Assembly: GCF_017876295.1 (NCBI RefSeq)
Contig: NZ_JAGINT010000002.1
Span: 3,658,001 to 3,722,000, forward strand
Source of the DNA: Kribbella aluminosa
Lineage (GTDB): Bacteria > Actinomycetota > Actinomycetes > Propionibacteriales > Kribbellaceae
DNA: 64,000 nucleotides
Direction: 5' to 3'
Shown here: positions 8,329 to 16,106 of the stretch, piece by piece
Layout of the letters: each line of letters begins with the position of its first letter
Position numbering within the stretch: the stretch's first letter is position 1
The notes under the pieces: model-generated
Database searches by the model: none
What the model was told of the DNA's origin: nothing
The model's input: the letters and a program-made list of their open reading frames with translations, nothing else
Position numbers and translations under genes: made by a program

Positions 8329-8572
8329 GGTTCTCGGGCCACTCTGCGGACTCGGCAAGCCGCTCGACCTCGGCATCATGCTCGCGTTCGTGCGCGTGCA
8401 GGGTGGCGATCTCCTCGGTATCGAGCCGCGCGCACTCGATCGCGAGGCCCGCCAGCAGCCGGCCAAGCCACGGCGTGTTCGCTTCGGTGGCGCAGGTCGC
8501 CAGTGCTCGCTTGTCAGACGCCGACAACGAACCGAGTGCCTCCTCGAGTGCCTTGCTCATGGTCCTGCTCAT
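8315..8572 (-). CDS. Hypothetical element protein (85 aa)
   Basis: An acidic, helical 85-residue protein with no recognised domain. The ATG at 8572 overlaps the preceding stop (ATGA), the arrangement seen through most of this operon. The sequence ends in 'AEWPENPLQL' with a palindrome over the stop codon. Element-specific function unknown. Confidence 0.65.
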   Translation of the reverse strand: MSRTMSKALEEALGSLSASDKRALATCATEANTPWLGRLLAGLAIECARLDTEEIATLHAHEREHDAEVERLAESAEWPENPLQL

Positions 8573-8832
8573 CGTGGGTTCCTTTCGCGGTACTGCTTGA
8601 GCTTGCGGGCACGGTCGCCGGACTGGGGATCGTGGTAGCGACGGCGCGAACGCTCCGCACTGGCGGCACGGCAGGCCTCACAAGGCGTCTCCCCGGCCTT
8701 CCTGTGCCGCTTGTAGGCCGCGAACGTGCCGCAGGGCTGCAGGGGTCGCGTTGAGGGCACCAACGAAGCAGGCGGGCATTCAGGGCATCCCCCCTCTAAT
8801 GCTGGGGAGAAAAAAGTTTGACTGCGGGTCAT
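8569..8832 (-). CDS. Small Cys-containing, Arg-rich actinophage-type protein
   Basis: An 87-residue product if started at ATG 8832. It contains 'CGTFAAYKRHRKAGETPCEAC' split by a basic helix, a pattern common in actinophage small proteins that probably bind zinc or nucleic acid, and a very basic C-terminus. Upstream in-frame residues look non-coding, so the inner ATG is chosen, although its ribosome site is weak. It overlaps the next gene by 4 bases. Confidence 0.62.
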   Translation of the reverse strand: MTRSQTFFSPALEGGCPECPPASLVPSTRPLQPCGTFAAYKRHRKAGETPCEACRAASAERSRRRYHDPQSGDRARKLKQYRERNPR

Positions 8833-8858
8833 GGCGCGGTCACCAATCCAAAACTCAG

Positions 8859-9032
8859 TCACTCCGGGGAGGGCGTGTGGTCGCAGCTCGCGCAGCACCG
8901 GCGGCCGGACAGCCACCACTTCGTTCCGCAGGCGCCGGCTGTGCCCTGGCAGTGTCGGCAGGATTCACCCGGCTCCTTCGCGATGGCCTCCGCGAGCTTG
9001 CGGGCAGCAACGGCGTGCAGTCGGTAGGTCAT
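8859..9032 (-). CDS. Small zinc-binding protein (57 aa)
   Basis: Starts at ATG 9032, overlapping the preceding stop (ATGA), with GGAGG 5 bases upstream. Two cysteine pairs, 'CRHCQG' and 'CCASC', suggest a zinc ribbon. The N-terminal half is a basic helix. Role unknown; it may bind DNA or a phage protein. Confidence 0.68.
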   Translation of the reverse strand: MTYRLHAVAARKLAEAIAKEPGESCRHCQGTAGACGTKWWLSGRRCCASCDHTPSPE

Positions 9033-9565
9033 GACACCTCCGCAGTGGCGCAGCCGGGATGCCTGCCGGTGTGGGCGTACCACGCACCTGAGTCGATCGG
9101 GGTGCCGCATCCACTGCACATCCCAACGTCTCCTGTTGATGGCGTCTGTATGTCTGTATGTCTGTCTGTCTGTGTTGGCGTGACGTTGGTACCAACGTTG
9201 GGTTGGTTGTTGGCAGCAACATCACGCTCGTCCTTGGCACGCTTGCGCCGTTGTCTCTCGCGCTCGTCGTCACGGTGCTTGAGCTGTACGAACAGGGACT
9301 GGCGGAACACGTCACCGTGGTGTTCGACCACGTACGCGTCACCCTCATCACGCCAGAAGCCGTGAGCAACCAGATCCTTCGCTGCCTGCTCCCAGTCAGC
9401 AGACCCGGCGAACCTGCGCACCAGGTGCTTGAGGATCCGCATCTCCATGTCCTCGAGCCGGTACAGGTAGTGGAGTGCTTCGGTGTGCGTGCGGACCGCG
9501 GCGTCGGACAGACCGAAGTCTGCGCACTGGTCGAAGAACTCGACGCCGTACTTCGCCCACGTCAT
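9029..9565 (-). CDS. Phage replication-initiator-like / DNA-binding protein
   Basis: A 178-residue protein whose N-terminal ~95 residues ('AKYGVEFFDQCADFGLSDAA', 'HLVRRFAGS', 'GFWRDEGDAYVVEHHGDVFR') match a type widespread in actinobacterial prophages, resembling the winged-helix part of replication organisers. Then come a basic helix, a Thr/Gln/Asp-rich linker encoded by a TCTG/TATG microsatellite (9145-9174), and a C-terminal zinc-binding segment ('CSGCG', His, Cys). ATGA overlaps on both sides tie it to the operon. The replication role is inferred. Confidence 0.68.
   Translation of the reverse strand: MTWAKYGVEFFDQCADFGLSDAAVRTHTEALHYLYRLEDMEMRILKHLVRRFAGSADWEQAAKDLVAHGFWRDEGDAYVVEHHGDVFRQSLFVQLKHRDDERERQRRKRAKDERDVAANNQPNVGTNVTPTQTDRHTDIQTPSTGDVGMCSGCGTPIDSGAWYAHTGRHPGCATAEVS
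9145..9174. repeat. TCTG/TATG microsatellite inside a coding linker
   Basis: Repeated TCTG and TATG tetramers encode a T/D/Q/H-rich linker on the minus strand. Because the unit is 4 bases, length changes would shift the reading frame of the C-terminal zinc segment. Confidence 0.7.
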
Positions 9566-9774
9566 CTCTTGACCCGCTCACGGAAGATGGCGCCTTCCTC
9601 CTGGCACAAGCAGCACAGGTCGCCGAGTTCAGGAAGGCTGAGCAACCAGCCGCGGCCGGCTCTCGACCAAGGCGCGTTGGGTGCGATCTCGTGCACGAGT
9701 ACGTCATGACCTTTGCCTGTGACGACAGCAAGGCCTGCTGCCTCATCGACGGTCGCCCACACGATGGCCTTCAT
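9562..9774 (-). CDS. Hypothetical element protein (70 aa)
   Basis: Begins at ATG 9774 (ATGA overlap with the preceding gene) with GGAGG upstream. 'MKAIVWATVDEAAGLAVVT' looks like a beta-rich start, and 'GDLCCLCQEE' near the end could bind a metal. No family recognised. Confidence 0.62.
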   Translation of the reverse strand: MKAIVWATVDEAAGLAVVTGKGHDVLVHEIAPNAPWSRAGRGWLLSLPELGDLCCLCQEEGAIFRERVKR

Positions 9775-10070
9775 GACGCCTCCGCGAGTACCTGGCGAAC
9801 GTCGTCGGCGTACGCGTCTGCGCGGCTCGACAGCAACAGTTCCGCGTGCCGGCGGCACCGTTCGGCGTCTACACGCAGTCGCTCGTCACGTTCGGCCAGC
9901 TCTGCCGCGGTCGCACGGCCGTTGAAGTCGGTCGTTCGTGGACGCGCCCACTCGAGAGCCTCGGCCCGGTCGAAGAACGTGGCGGCCAACGATTGGCTCA
10001 GGAGGTCCTGGAAGAAGCGCAGTCGTGTCTGCTCGGCGTCCACTATGTAGGTGGATTGGATGCGCCTCAC
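9771..10070 (-). CDS. Hypothetical helical element protein (99 aa)
   Basis: GTG start at 10070 overlapping the preceding stop (GTGA), with AGGAGG upstream. The protein is mostly helical and charged with several Arg and Glu heptads ('AAELAERDERLRVDAERC'), suggesting a coiled coil. Not assigned to a family. Confidence 0.62.
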   Translation of the reverse strand: MRRIQSTYIVDAEQTRLRFFQDLLSQSLAATFFDRAEALEWARPRTTDFNGRATAAELAERDERLRVDAERCRRHAELLLSSRADAYADDVRQVLAEAS

Positions 10071-10396
10071 CGGAGCGCCTCCTTGAGGAGTACGTGGATC
10101 TCGCCGGTGATCTCGTCGCTCGCGCTCAAGAATTCGATGCGCTCGCGGAAGGACTCAAGCGCTGCCAAGTTCTCGCGGTTGTGCTGGGCGATCTCTTCGG
10201 CTGTCCGGCCGCCGGTGAAGTCACCGGGGCGCAGGATGTCCGCAGCCGCCTCGCGGGCATGGTGCAGCAGGTCCCGGGCTGTCGCCTCGTTCAGGGCGGC
10301 TTGGAGGCCGGACTGGGGGCGAGGTCGTGTAGCTTGGTGTCGAGTCACGTCGCCGTTGCTCGCAGGGGCCGCGTTAGCGCGGCTCTTGCCATTCAT
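10067..10396 (-). CDS. Hypothetical helical element protein (109 aa)
   Basis: Starts at ATG 10396 by ATGA overlap with the excisionase-like gene; longer in-frame starts read antisense of intergenic DNA and are rejected. Low-complexity N-terminus, then helices with 'GGRTAEEIAQHNRENLAAL'. Function unknown. Part of the single minus-strand transcription unit. Confidence 0.6.
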   Translation of the reverse strand: MNGKSRANAAPASNGDVTRHQATRPRPQSGLQAALNEATARDLLHHAREAAADILRPGDFTGGRTAEEIAQHNRENLAALESFRERIEFLSASDEITGEIHVLLKEALR

Positions 10397-10590
10397 GCCG
10401 CGTCCGGTCCGCTGGCGGCCTGGCGCGCCTCGGCCAACCAGGCTTCCACGTCCTCGACGGCGTACAGCACGCGACGGCCAACTTTGAAGCTCTTCGGCCC
10501 CTTGTTGACATGACGCCAGAATCTGACGGTCTCCGCGGGCGTCCTGCATACCTCGGCAACCTCGGCGGTCGTCATGAATCGGTCTGCCAT
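10393..10590 (-). CDS. Excisionase-like / AlpA-type helix-turn-helix protein
   Basis: A 65-residue winged-helix protein: 'TTAEVAEVCRTPAETVRFW' is the recognition unit, followed by 'GPKSFKVGRRVLYAVEDVEAWL', typical of MerR-like excisionases. It is the first gene of the minus-strand operon and sits beside an array of TACTCG half-sites. Probably directs excision and may also activate or repress the divergent promoters. Confidence 0.85.
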   Translation of the reverse strand: MADRFMTTAEVAEVCRTPAETVRFWRHVNKGPKSFKVGRRVLYAVEDVEAWLAEARQAASGPDAA

Positions 10591-10601
10591 GGTCATCCAA
10601 T

Positions 10602-10625
10602 CGAGTAGGTTTCTCTTCCTACTCG
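10602..10625. promoter_or_regulatory. Operator-like inverted repeat at the excisionase promoter
   Basis: CGAGTAGG (10602-10609) and CCTACTCG (10618-10625) with an 8-base spacer. The core TACTCG/CGAGTA also forms the palindrome at 10666-10683 and single half-sites near 10648 and 10687, so one repressor may control both divergent promoters. Confidence 0.6.
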
Positions 10626-10659
10626 CACGGTAGGTTGCGTGAGATACCGAGTACAACCG

Positions 10660-10687
10660 TTGACATACTCGAAGATTCGAGTAACGT
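10660..10687 (+). promoter_or_regulatory. Promoter with embedded 18-bp operator for the regulator-integrase operon
   Basis: TTGACA at 10660-10665 and TAACGT at 10682-10687 with a 16-base spacer. The spacer is almost filled by the perfect palindrome TACTCGAA-GA-TTCGAGTA (10666-10683). The -10 box ends 7 bases before the ATG at 10695, which predicts a leaderless message repressed by a protein bound over the promoter. Confidence 0.7.
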
Positions 10688-10694
10688 ACTCGTC

Positions 10695-11405
10695 ATGAGA
10701 GTGTCGTTTGGATTCGGCGGCTGGGTTGCGGTCGACGATGTGGGCCTACCCGGTGTGCTGTACGTGCGCATGCGTGATGCGCAGGAGCGCCTACGTATCA
10801 GCGAGTTCTACATCGATGCGAGCCACGAGACAGCGGCCCTTGAGGCGAGGGATCTTCGAGACGTGCCGCTCGCGCAGATCGAGGAGTTCATCAATCTTGA
10901 GGCCGACCTTCTTCGCCACGGGATGAATCTTCCGGCGCCGGACCTATCAACGCTGGCCTCGCATTTCAGCTCCACCTTCGGCAATCTCGAGCGGCAGATT
11001 GCCGAAGGTGACTGGGTGGTCTCCAGCTTCGTCAGTCAGTACCTACCTGATGGTGTCGACCGGGCCGTCGTATGCCGCGATCGCCTGTTGACTGACGAAG
11101 ACGCTGAAGCGGCCAAGGGATCTCCGCGCGTGATGCGGGTCGCCCCTGCCGCACGGGCGAAGTGGCGAGGACTCCGTAAGAGCGATCGGGAGTTCCGGCT
11201 GCAGGCCGGCCCCGCGGACGGCCTCACTGACGAGTTCCTCCGAGAGGTGGCGCGTGCGTACAGTGCGGCGATTCTTCGGGGGGAACGGCCGAACGTAGCG
11301 ATCGCCGAGCAGACGGGTTATCCGCTGAAGTCGGTACAGCGATGGGTCTACACCGCGCGGCTCCGCCGGATCATGCCGCGCGGACAGCAGGGGAGGGCTG
11401 GCTGA
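10695..11405 (+). CDS. Element regulator with C-terminal helix-turn-helix (236 aa)
   Basis: The ATG at 10695 is chosen because the promoter predicts a leaderless transcript starting there; the 20 upstream in-frame codons lie in the promoter. The N-terminal two thirds are unclassified. Residues ~185-230 ('RGERPNVAIAEQTGYPLKSV' then 'QRWVYTARLRR') form a helix-turn-helix of the type found in actinobacterial prophage and integrative-element regulators. Its stop overlaps the integrase start (TGATG). It is a good candidate for the protein that binds the TACTCG palindrome, though this is inference. Confidence 0.7.
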   Translation: MRVSFGFGGWVAVDDVGLPGVLYVRMRDAQERLRISEFYIDASHETAALEARDLRDVPLAQIEEFINLEADLLRHGMNLPAPDLSTLASHFSSTFGNLERQIAEGDWVVSSFVSQYLPDGVDRAVVCRDRLLTDEDAEAAKGSPRVMRVAPAARAKWRGLRKSDREFRLQAGPADGLTDEFLREVARAYSAAILRGERPNVAIAEQTGYPLKSVQRWVYTARLRRIMPRGQQGRAG

Positions 11406-12604
11406 TGGGGTTCACCAAGGATCTGTGGAACACAACGGTCGCGGACGCCGAGGGCAACAAGACGAAGGTTCCGACTGCGCGGTTCGGCAAGGGGAAGCGC
11501 TGGCTGGCCGTATGGCACGAGGACGGCGGGCGGGAGCGGACGAAGGCGTTCGCCAAGAAGATCGACGCTGACCGCTACTGGCCGACACAGGAGACAGATG
11601 TCAGTCGCGGGATGTACATCACCCCCGCGGACGCGAAGGTCACGGTCGACCAGTGGTGCACCACGTGGCTCAAGGGGTACGCCACTCGGCGCGCTTCGAC
11701 GGTCCGGCAAGCGAAGACGCACGTAGCCCTGATCACGAAGGAGTTCGGGGACCTGCCACTCAACGTCGTACGGCCGTCCGCGATCCGCAGTTGGTGTGCT
11801 TCGCTCAAGAGCGACGGATACGAGCAGAGCTACGTGTACGCGCTGCATGCCCGGTTGTCGCAGGTGATGAGCGACGCCGTACACGACAACCTGTTGCCGA
11901 AGAACCCGTGCAGCCGTCGTACGTCGCCACCGGCAGGCAAGCAGCGCCCCTACTGTGCGACCACCGAGCAGGTGTGGGCGCTGTACGACGCGTTCCCGAA
12001 GCACCTGCAGCCCGCGGTACTCCTGGGCGCGTTCGTCGGTCTGCGGACCGCTGAGGCGTGCGGCCTCCGGACGGAGGATGTGGACTTTATGCGCGGGATC
12101 GTGACGCCTGCCGTGCAGTGGCCGGCGCAGGACTTGAAGACCGAGGCGTCCAAGACGCCGATCCCGATCCCGTCCCAGCTGACGCTGCAGCTTTCGGCGG
12201 CGGTCGCGCGGTGGGGGAGCGAGTGGCTCGTGACGAACGGCACCGAGGGACAGGCGTCCCCGTGGTCGATCGATCGGGCGATGCGGTCGGTCCGGAAGCG
12301 GCACGTCAAGCCGCTGCCTCAGGACCACGCGAAGGACTGCGGGGGCTGCCTGGTGCCGGGGCTGCCGGAGGGCTTCCGGTTCCACGATCTACGGCACTAC
12401 CTGGCATCACTGCTGATCAACTCGGGCGCTGACGTGAAGGTCGTGCAGGCACGCATCTGGCATGCCAGCGCGAAGACGACGCTCGACACCTACGGGCACC
12501 TGTGGCCCGACGCAGACGAGTCGACCCGCGCCGCCGTTGGTGCGGTGCTGGCGGCACGGGTCGAAGGTCTCACGGAACAGCCACGGAACGAGGGGCGGTC
12601 ATGA
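11405..12604 (+). CDS. int: Tyrosine recombinase / phage integrase
   Basis: A 399-residue site-specific recombinase. Catalytic residues are in place: Arg214 in 'GLRTAEACGL', His327 and Arg330 in 'HDLRHYLAS', His353 in 'IWHAS' and Tyr363 in 'DTYGHLWP'. The N-terminal part (arm-binding and SAM-like core-binding domains, residues ~70-175) is normal. It starts at ATG 11405, coupled to the regulator, and ends 35 bases from attR in glnA, as expected for an integrase acting on the glnA 3' end. Confidence 0.95.
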   Translation: MGFTKDLWNTTVADAEGNKTKVPTARFGKGKRWLAVWHEDGGRERTKAFAKKIDADRYWPTQETDVSRGMYITPADAKVTVDQWCTTWLKGYATRRASTVRQAKTHVALITKEFGDLPLNVVRPSAIRSWCASLKSDGYEQSYVYALHARLSQVMSDAVHDNLLPKNPCSRRTSPPAGKQRPYCATTEQVWALYDAFPKHLQPAVLLGAFVGLRTAEACGLRTEDVDFMRGIVTPAVQWPAQDLKTEASKTPIPIPSQLTLQLSAAVARWGSEWLVTNGTEGQASPWSIDRAMRSVRKRHVKPLPQDHAKDCGGCLVPGLPEGFRFHDLRHYLASLLINSGADVKVVQARIWHASAKTTLDTYGHLWPDADESTRAAVGAVLAARVEGLTEQPRNEGRS

Positions 12605-12637
12605 TTGCTCCGCCGCAGGTCAGAGGCCTATTGCTGG

Positions 12638-14062
12638 CTACACGTCGTAGTACAGCTCGAACTCGTGGGGGTGGGGGCGGAGCTGGATGGGGGCGATCTC
12701 GTTGTCGCGCTTGAGGTCGATCCAGGTCTCGATCAGGTCCGAGGTGAAGACGTCGCCTTCGAGCAGGAACTCGTGGTCGGCCTCGAGGGAGTCGATCACG
12801 GCCGGGAGCGAGGTGGGGACCTGCGCGATGCCCGCGTGCTCCTCCGGCGGCAGCTCGTAGAGGTCCTTGTCGACCGGGTCGGCCGGCTCGATCTTGTTGC
12901 GGATGCCGTCCAGGCCGGCCAGCAGCTGGGCCGAGAAGGCCAGGTACGGGTTGGCCGACGGGTCCGGGCAGCGGAACTCGATGCGCTTGGCCTTCGGGTT
13001 CGAGCCGGTGATCGGGATCCGGATGCAGGCCGAGCGGTTCCGCGACGAGTAGACCAGGTTGACCGGCGCCTCGAAGCCCGGCACCAGGCGGTGGTACGAG
13101 TTCACCGTCGGGTTGGTGAACGCCAGCAGCGACGGGGCGTGCTTGAGCAGGCCGCCGATGTACCAGCGGGCCATGTCGGACAGGCCGCCGTACCCGGACT
13201 CGTCGTAGAACAGCGGGTCGCCGTTACTCCACAGCGACTGGTGGCAGTGCATGCCGGAGCCGTTGTCACCGAAGATCGGCTTCGGCATGAAGGTCGCGGT
13301 CTTGCCGGCCTTCCAGGCGGTGTTCTTGACGATGTACTTGAACTTCATCACGTCGTCGGCGGCCTTGAGCAGCTCGTCGAAGCGGAAGTTGATCTCCGCC
13401 TGACCCGCCGTACCGACCTCGTGGTGGGCGCGCTCGACGATCAGGCCGGACCGCTCCAGCGCCAGCGTGATGTCGTCGCGCAGCTCGCCGAAGTGGTCGG
13501 TCGGTGCGACCGGGAAGTAGCCACCCTTGTAGCGGACCTTGTAGCCGCGGTTGCCGCCGTCCTCGACCCGGCCCGTGTTCCAGGCACCGGCGATCGAGTC
13601 GATCGAGTAGTGCGCGGAGTTCGCCTTGGTCTCGAACCGGACGTCGTCGAAGACGTAGAACTCGGCCTCCGGCGCGAAGAACGCGGTGTCCGCGATGCCG
13701 GTCGACTTCAGGTACTCCTGGGCCTTCCGGGCGATGTTGCGCGGGTCCCGCGAGTACGCCTCGCCGGTCAGCGGGTCGTGCACGAAGAAGTTGACCACAA
13801 GCGTCTTGGCGCTGCGGAACTCGTCGATGAACGCGCTGGTCGGGTCCGGCAGCAGCTTCATGTCCGATTCGTGGATCTGCTGGAACCCGCGCACCGACGA
13901 ACCGTCGAAGGCCAGGCCCTCCTCGAAGACCTCGGGACCGAACGACGACACCGGGACGGTGAAGTGCTGCATGATGCCCGGAAGGTCGCAGAAGCGGATG
14001 TCGACGATCTCGACGCCCTCGTCCTTGACGTAGGCGAGCAGCTCCTCCGCGCTGGAAAACAT
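12638..14062 (-). CDS. glnA: Glutamine synthetase, type I (GlnA)
   Basis: A 474-residue cytoplasmic enzyme forming glutamine from glutamate, ammonia and ATP as a dodecamer. '[10 protein letters not shown]', '[10 protein letters not shown]', '[12 protein letters not shown]' and '[20 protein letters not shown]' are GSI active-site signatures. '[10 protein letters not shown]' near residue 400 carries the adenylylation tyrosine, so activity is likely controlled by GlnE. AGGAG lies 5 bases before the ATG and a complete GlnR box lies upstream. The final codons are the att site of element 1, so the original downstream terminator is now at ~3.4 kb. Confidence 0.98.
   Translation of the reverse strand: MFSSAEELLAYVKDEGVEIVDIRFCDLPGIMQHFTVPVSSFGPEVFEEGLAFDGSSVRGFQQIHESDMKLLPDPTSAFIDEFRSAKTLVVNFFVHDPLTGEAYSRDPRNIARKAQEYLKSTGIADTAFFAPEAEFYVFDDVRFETKANSAHYSIDSIAGAWNTGRVEDGGNRGYKVRYKGGYFPVAPTDHFGELRDDITLALERSGLIVERAHHEVGTAGQAEINFRFDELLKAADDVMKFKYIVKNTAWKAGKTATFMPKPIFGDNGSGMHCHQSLWSNGDPLFYDESGYGGLSDMARWYIGGLLKHAPSLLAFTNPTVNSYHRLVPGFEAPVNLVYSSRNRSACIRIPITGSNPKAKRIEFRCPDPSANPYLAFSAQLLAGLDGIRNKIEPADPVDKDLYELPPEEHAGIAQVPTSLPAVIDSLEADHEFLLEGDVFTSDLIETWIDLKRDNEIAPIQLRPHPHEFELYYDV
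12640..12663. other. attR of element 1 (inside the glnA 3' end)
   Basis: Partner of attL at 3506-3529, with a single C/G difference at 12653. It covers the last glnA codons and the first base of the stop codon. Confidence 0.85.
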
Positions 14063-14111
14063 ACGTACTCCTAGGGTGGCTCAGAGATTCATCTGAACGT
14101 AGGGCCTGCCG

Positions 14112-14149
14112 GTTTCTCCGTCGTGACCCTGATGTTTCGCGGATGTTAC
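14112..14149 (-). promoter_or_regulatory. GlnR box upstream of glnA
   Basis: On the minus strand the sequence reads GTAAC-n6-GAAAC-n6-GTCAC-n6-GAAAC, exactly matching the four-part GlnR consensus known from Streptomyces and mycobacteria. It lies 50-90 bases before the glnA start, a position suited to nitrogen-dependent control. The match is seen; binding is inferred from the known consensus. Confidence 0.88.
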
Positions 14150-14251
14150 GCCCAGCGTGTCCGCGCTGACCCACTGGTGCACGGCGATTACGCCCTGAGA
14201 TATCGCGGCCCCCACAGGGCCGTCCCCGAACGTGTCCGTAGGCTAGCCATC

Positions 14252-14713
14252 ATGGCATCATCCGCGACGCCCGCAACCGGACCCTCCGGAGAATTCCGTC
14301 ACCCGGGCAATCGGCTGGGGCTGCCCAAGGACGGTCCGGGCTCGGTCGCGACCTGGGGCCGCCGGGTGCTGGCGCTGGTGATCGACTGGCTGATCGCGGG
14401 ACTGATCGCGTCCGCGCTGACCGGCCGGCCGATGTGGGCCGGCGGGAACAACTACAGCCTGATGCACACCACCGCGTTCTTCGCGATGTCCGCGATCCTG
14501 GCCGGCCTGGTCGGCAGCACGATCGGGCACCGGCTCTGCGGCCTGCGGGTAGCCCCGGTCCGGGACAGCACGACGTACCCGGGGCCGCCCGGGCTGCTGG
14601 CCGGGATCGTCCGCAGCCTGCTGATCTGCCTGGTCATCCCGGCAGTCGTGTACGACCGGGAGCGCCGCGGCCTGCACGACTTGGCCGCCAAGACCGTCGT
14701 CGTACGGCGCTAA
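14252..14713 (+). CDS. RDD family membrane protein
   Basis: A 153-residue protein with three or four membrane segments: 'VLALVIDWLIAGLIASAL' with the Arg-Asp signature of the family, 'TTAFFAMSAILAGLVGSTI', and 'GIVRSLLICLVIPAVVYD'. It ends 'RGLHDLAAKTVVV', a conserved RDD ending. TAGGCT 7 bases before the ATG predicts a leaderless transcript, so the longer upstream frame is rejected. In Streptomyces an RDD gene also sits next to glnA. Molecular role unknown. It converges on the CFA synthase gene with a 4-base overlap. Confidence 0.9.
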   Translation: MASSATPATGPSGEFRHPGNRLGLPKDGPGSVATWGRRVLALVIDWLIAGLIASALTGRPMWAGGNNYSLMHTTAFFAMSAILAGLVGSTIGHRLCGLRVAPVRDSTTYPGPPGLLAGIVRSLLICLVIPAVVYDRERRGLHDLAAKTVVVRR

Positions 14714-15993
14714 CGCCGGGTCAGCAGCAGCTGTACGTCGTCGAGGTACCCGGTCCGGAAGCCCGCCTCGGAGTACGCGAGGTAGAACTCCCACATCCGC
14801 CGGAACGTGTCGTCGAACCCGAGCGCGCCGATCGCCGGCCACTGGTCGACGAACCGGTTCCGCCAGATCCGCAGTGTCCGCGCGTAGTCCGCGCCCAGGT
14901 GCCGGATCACGTCCGCGCGCAGCCCGGTGTGCTGTGCGGTGACCTCCTCGATCACCTTGATCGACGGGATCAGGCCGCCCGGGAAGATGTACTTCTGCAC
15001 CCAGGTGAACGTGTTCCGGGTGGCGAGCATCCGCTCGTGCGGCATCACGATCGCCTGCACGACGCCGACCCCGCCCGGCGCCAGCCGGCGCTCGATCGCG
15101 TCGAAGTACACCGGCCAGTACCTCTCGCCGACCGCCTCGATCATCTCCACGCTCAGCACCGCGTCGAACTCGCCGATCTGGTCGCGGTAGTCGCGCAGCG
15201 CGACCTGCACCCGGTCGCCGACGCCGGCCTCGGCGGTCCGGCGCTGGGCGAGCAGCGCCTGCTGGGAGGCGATCGTGATCGCGGTCACCCAGGCCCCGCG
15301 CTGCGCGGCCCGGATCGCCAGGCTGGCCCAGCCGCAGCCGATGTCGAGCACCCGCGACCCGGACCGCACACCGGCCGCGTCCAGGATCGAGTCCAGCTTG
15401 TGGAGCTGCGCGGCGGTGAGTTCGTCGTACGACGCGGTCGCGAGATCCGCCGCGGCCGCGTCCCCGAAGTACGCCGAGGAATAGGTCAGGGTCGGGTCCA
15501 GGAACTCCGAGAACATCGCGTTGCTCAGGTCGTAGTGCCGGCTGACGTTCTCCCGGGCGCCGGCCCGGTCGTTCTCCTGCTCGCCCGGCTGCGACCTGGT
15601 GACCAGCCAGCGCAGCGACTGCGCCCACTTCGGCAGCAGGTGCCGGGTCTCCTCGTTGCTGAACCGCTCCGCGAACGGCACCAGCAGGTCGGCCAGGTCG
15701 GTGCCCGGCTCCGGATCCCAGTCGCCGGCCAGGTACGCCTCGCCGAATCCGGACCCGGCGTCCTGCCCGAGCCGGTCCAGGAACGCCGCCGTACGGTGCA
15801 CTCGCATCGCCGGGCCTCCCAGCCCGTACGACCGGTTGCTGTCCAGGTGGATCGTGGCGGGCAGGTCCCTGGCGATCAGCCGGATCGCGGTCGCGGCGCC
15901 GTACCGGCGTACCGGATTGGAACGCGGCCGGGCCAGCGTCGGCCACGTCTCGGTCACCGGCTGATGGACCGCCGCCGGCATGAGGTCCGTCAT
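14710..15993 (-). CDS. Cyclopropane-fatty-acyl-phospholipid synthase family methyltransferase
   Basis: A 427-residue SAM-dependent enzyme that adds a methylene bridge to unsaturated acyl chains of membrane phospholipids. 'NVSRHYDLSNAMFSEFLD' and 'TLTYSSAYF' are family substrate-side motifs; 'VLDIGCGWASLAIRAA' is the SAM-binding loop; 'SVEMIEAVGERYWP' and 'TWVQKYIFPGG' follow. The N-terminal ~150 residues form the usual helper domain. ATG 15993 is chosen over the upstream start because the extra 20 residues look non-coding. Confidence 0.93.
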   Translation of the reverse strand: MTDLMPAAVHQPVTETWPTLARPRSNPVRRYGAATAIRLIARDLPATIHLDSNRSYGLGGPAMRVHRTAAFLDRLGQDAGSGFGEAYLAGDWDPEPGTDLADLLVPFAERFSNEETRHLLPKWAQSLRWLVTRSQPGEQENDRAGARENVSRHYDLSNAMFSEFLDPTLTYSSAYFGDAAAADLATASYDELTAAQLHKLDSILDAAGVRSGSRVLDIGCGWASLAIRAAQRGAWVTAITIASQQALLAQRRTAEAGVGDRVQVALRDYRDQIGEFDAVLSVEMIEAVGERYWPVYFDAIERRLAPGGVGVVQAIVMPHERMLATRNTFTWVQKYIFPGGLIPSIKVIEEVTAQHTGLRADVIRHLGADYARTLRIWRNRFVDQWPAIGALGFDDTFRRMWEFYLAYSEAGFRTGYLDDVQLLLTRR

Positions 15994-16106
15994 GTCGTCT
16001 GTTCCCCTGTAATCCCGTCCTGGTCGCACTCTAAGGGCAACCAGCCTCCCCACGGCGCATGTCTGAACAGTTCAACTGCCCGACATGCCTCTTGGTTACA
16101 GTTTGG

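Larger units (their letters stand above)
3506..12663. mobile_element. Integrative element 1 (phage-satellite-like or defective prophage) in the glnA 3' end
   Basis: Bounded by a 24-base direct repeat at 3506-3529 and 12640-12663 (23 of 24 identical). The right copy is the last codons of glnA; the left copy re-encodes the same FELYYDV end followed by TGA, so the integration exchanges rather than destroys the 3' end. The integrase lies 35 bases inside the right end. The interior holds a regulator, an excisionase-like gene, a chain of small genes, one capsid protein and one tape-measure protein. No terminase, portal, head-tail connector, tube, baseplate, lysin cassette or relaxase is visible, so it cannot be a complete phage or a self-transmissible element. 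Confidence 0.88.

Noticed and set aside
9145-9174. TCTG/TATG repeats considered as a CRISPR-like or att repeat
   Set aside because: A simple tetranucleotide tract inside a coding linker, with no spacers or flanking cas genes.
12605-14074. Plus-strand frame antisense to glnA
   Set aside because: Shadow of glnA; glnA has a full set of enzyme motifs, a ribosome site and a GlnR box.
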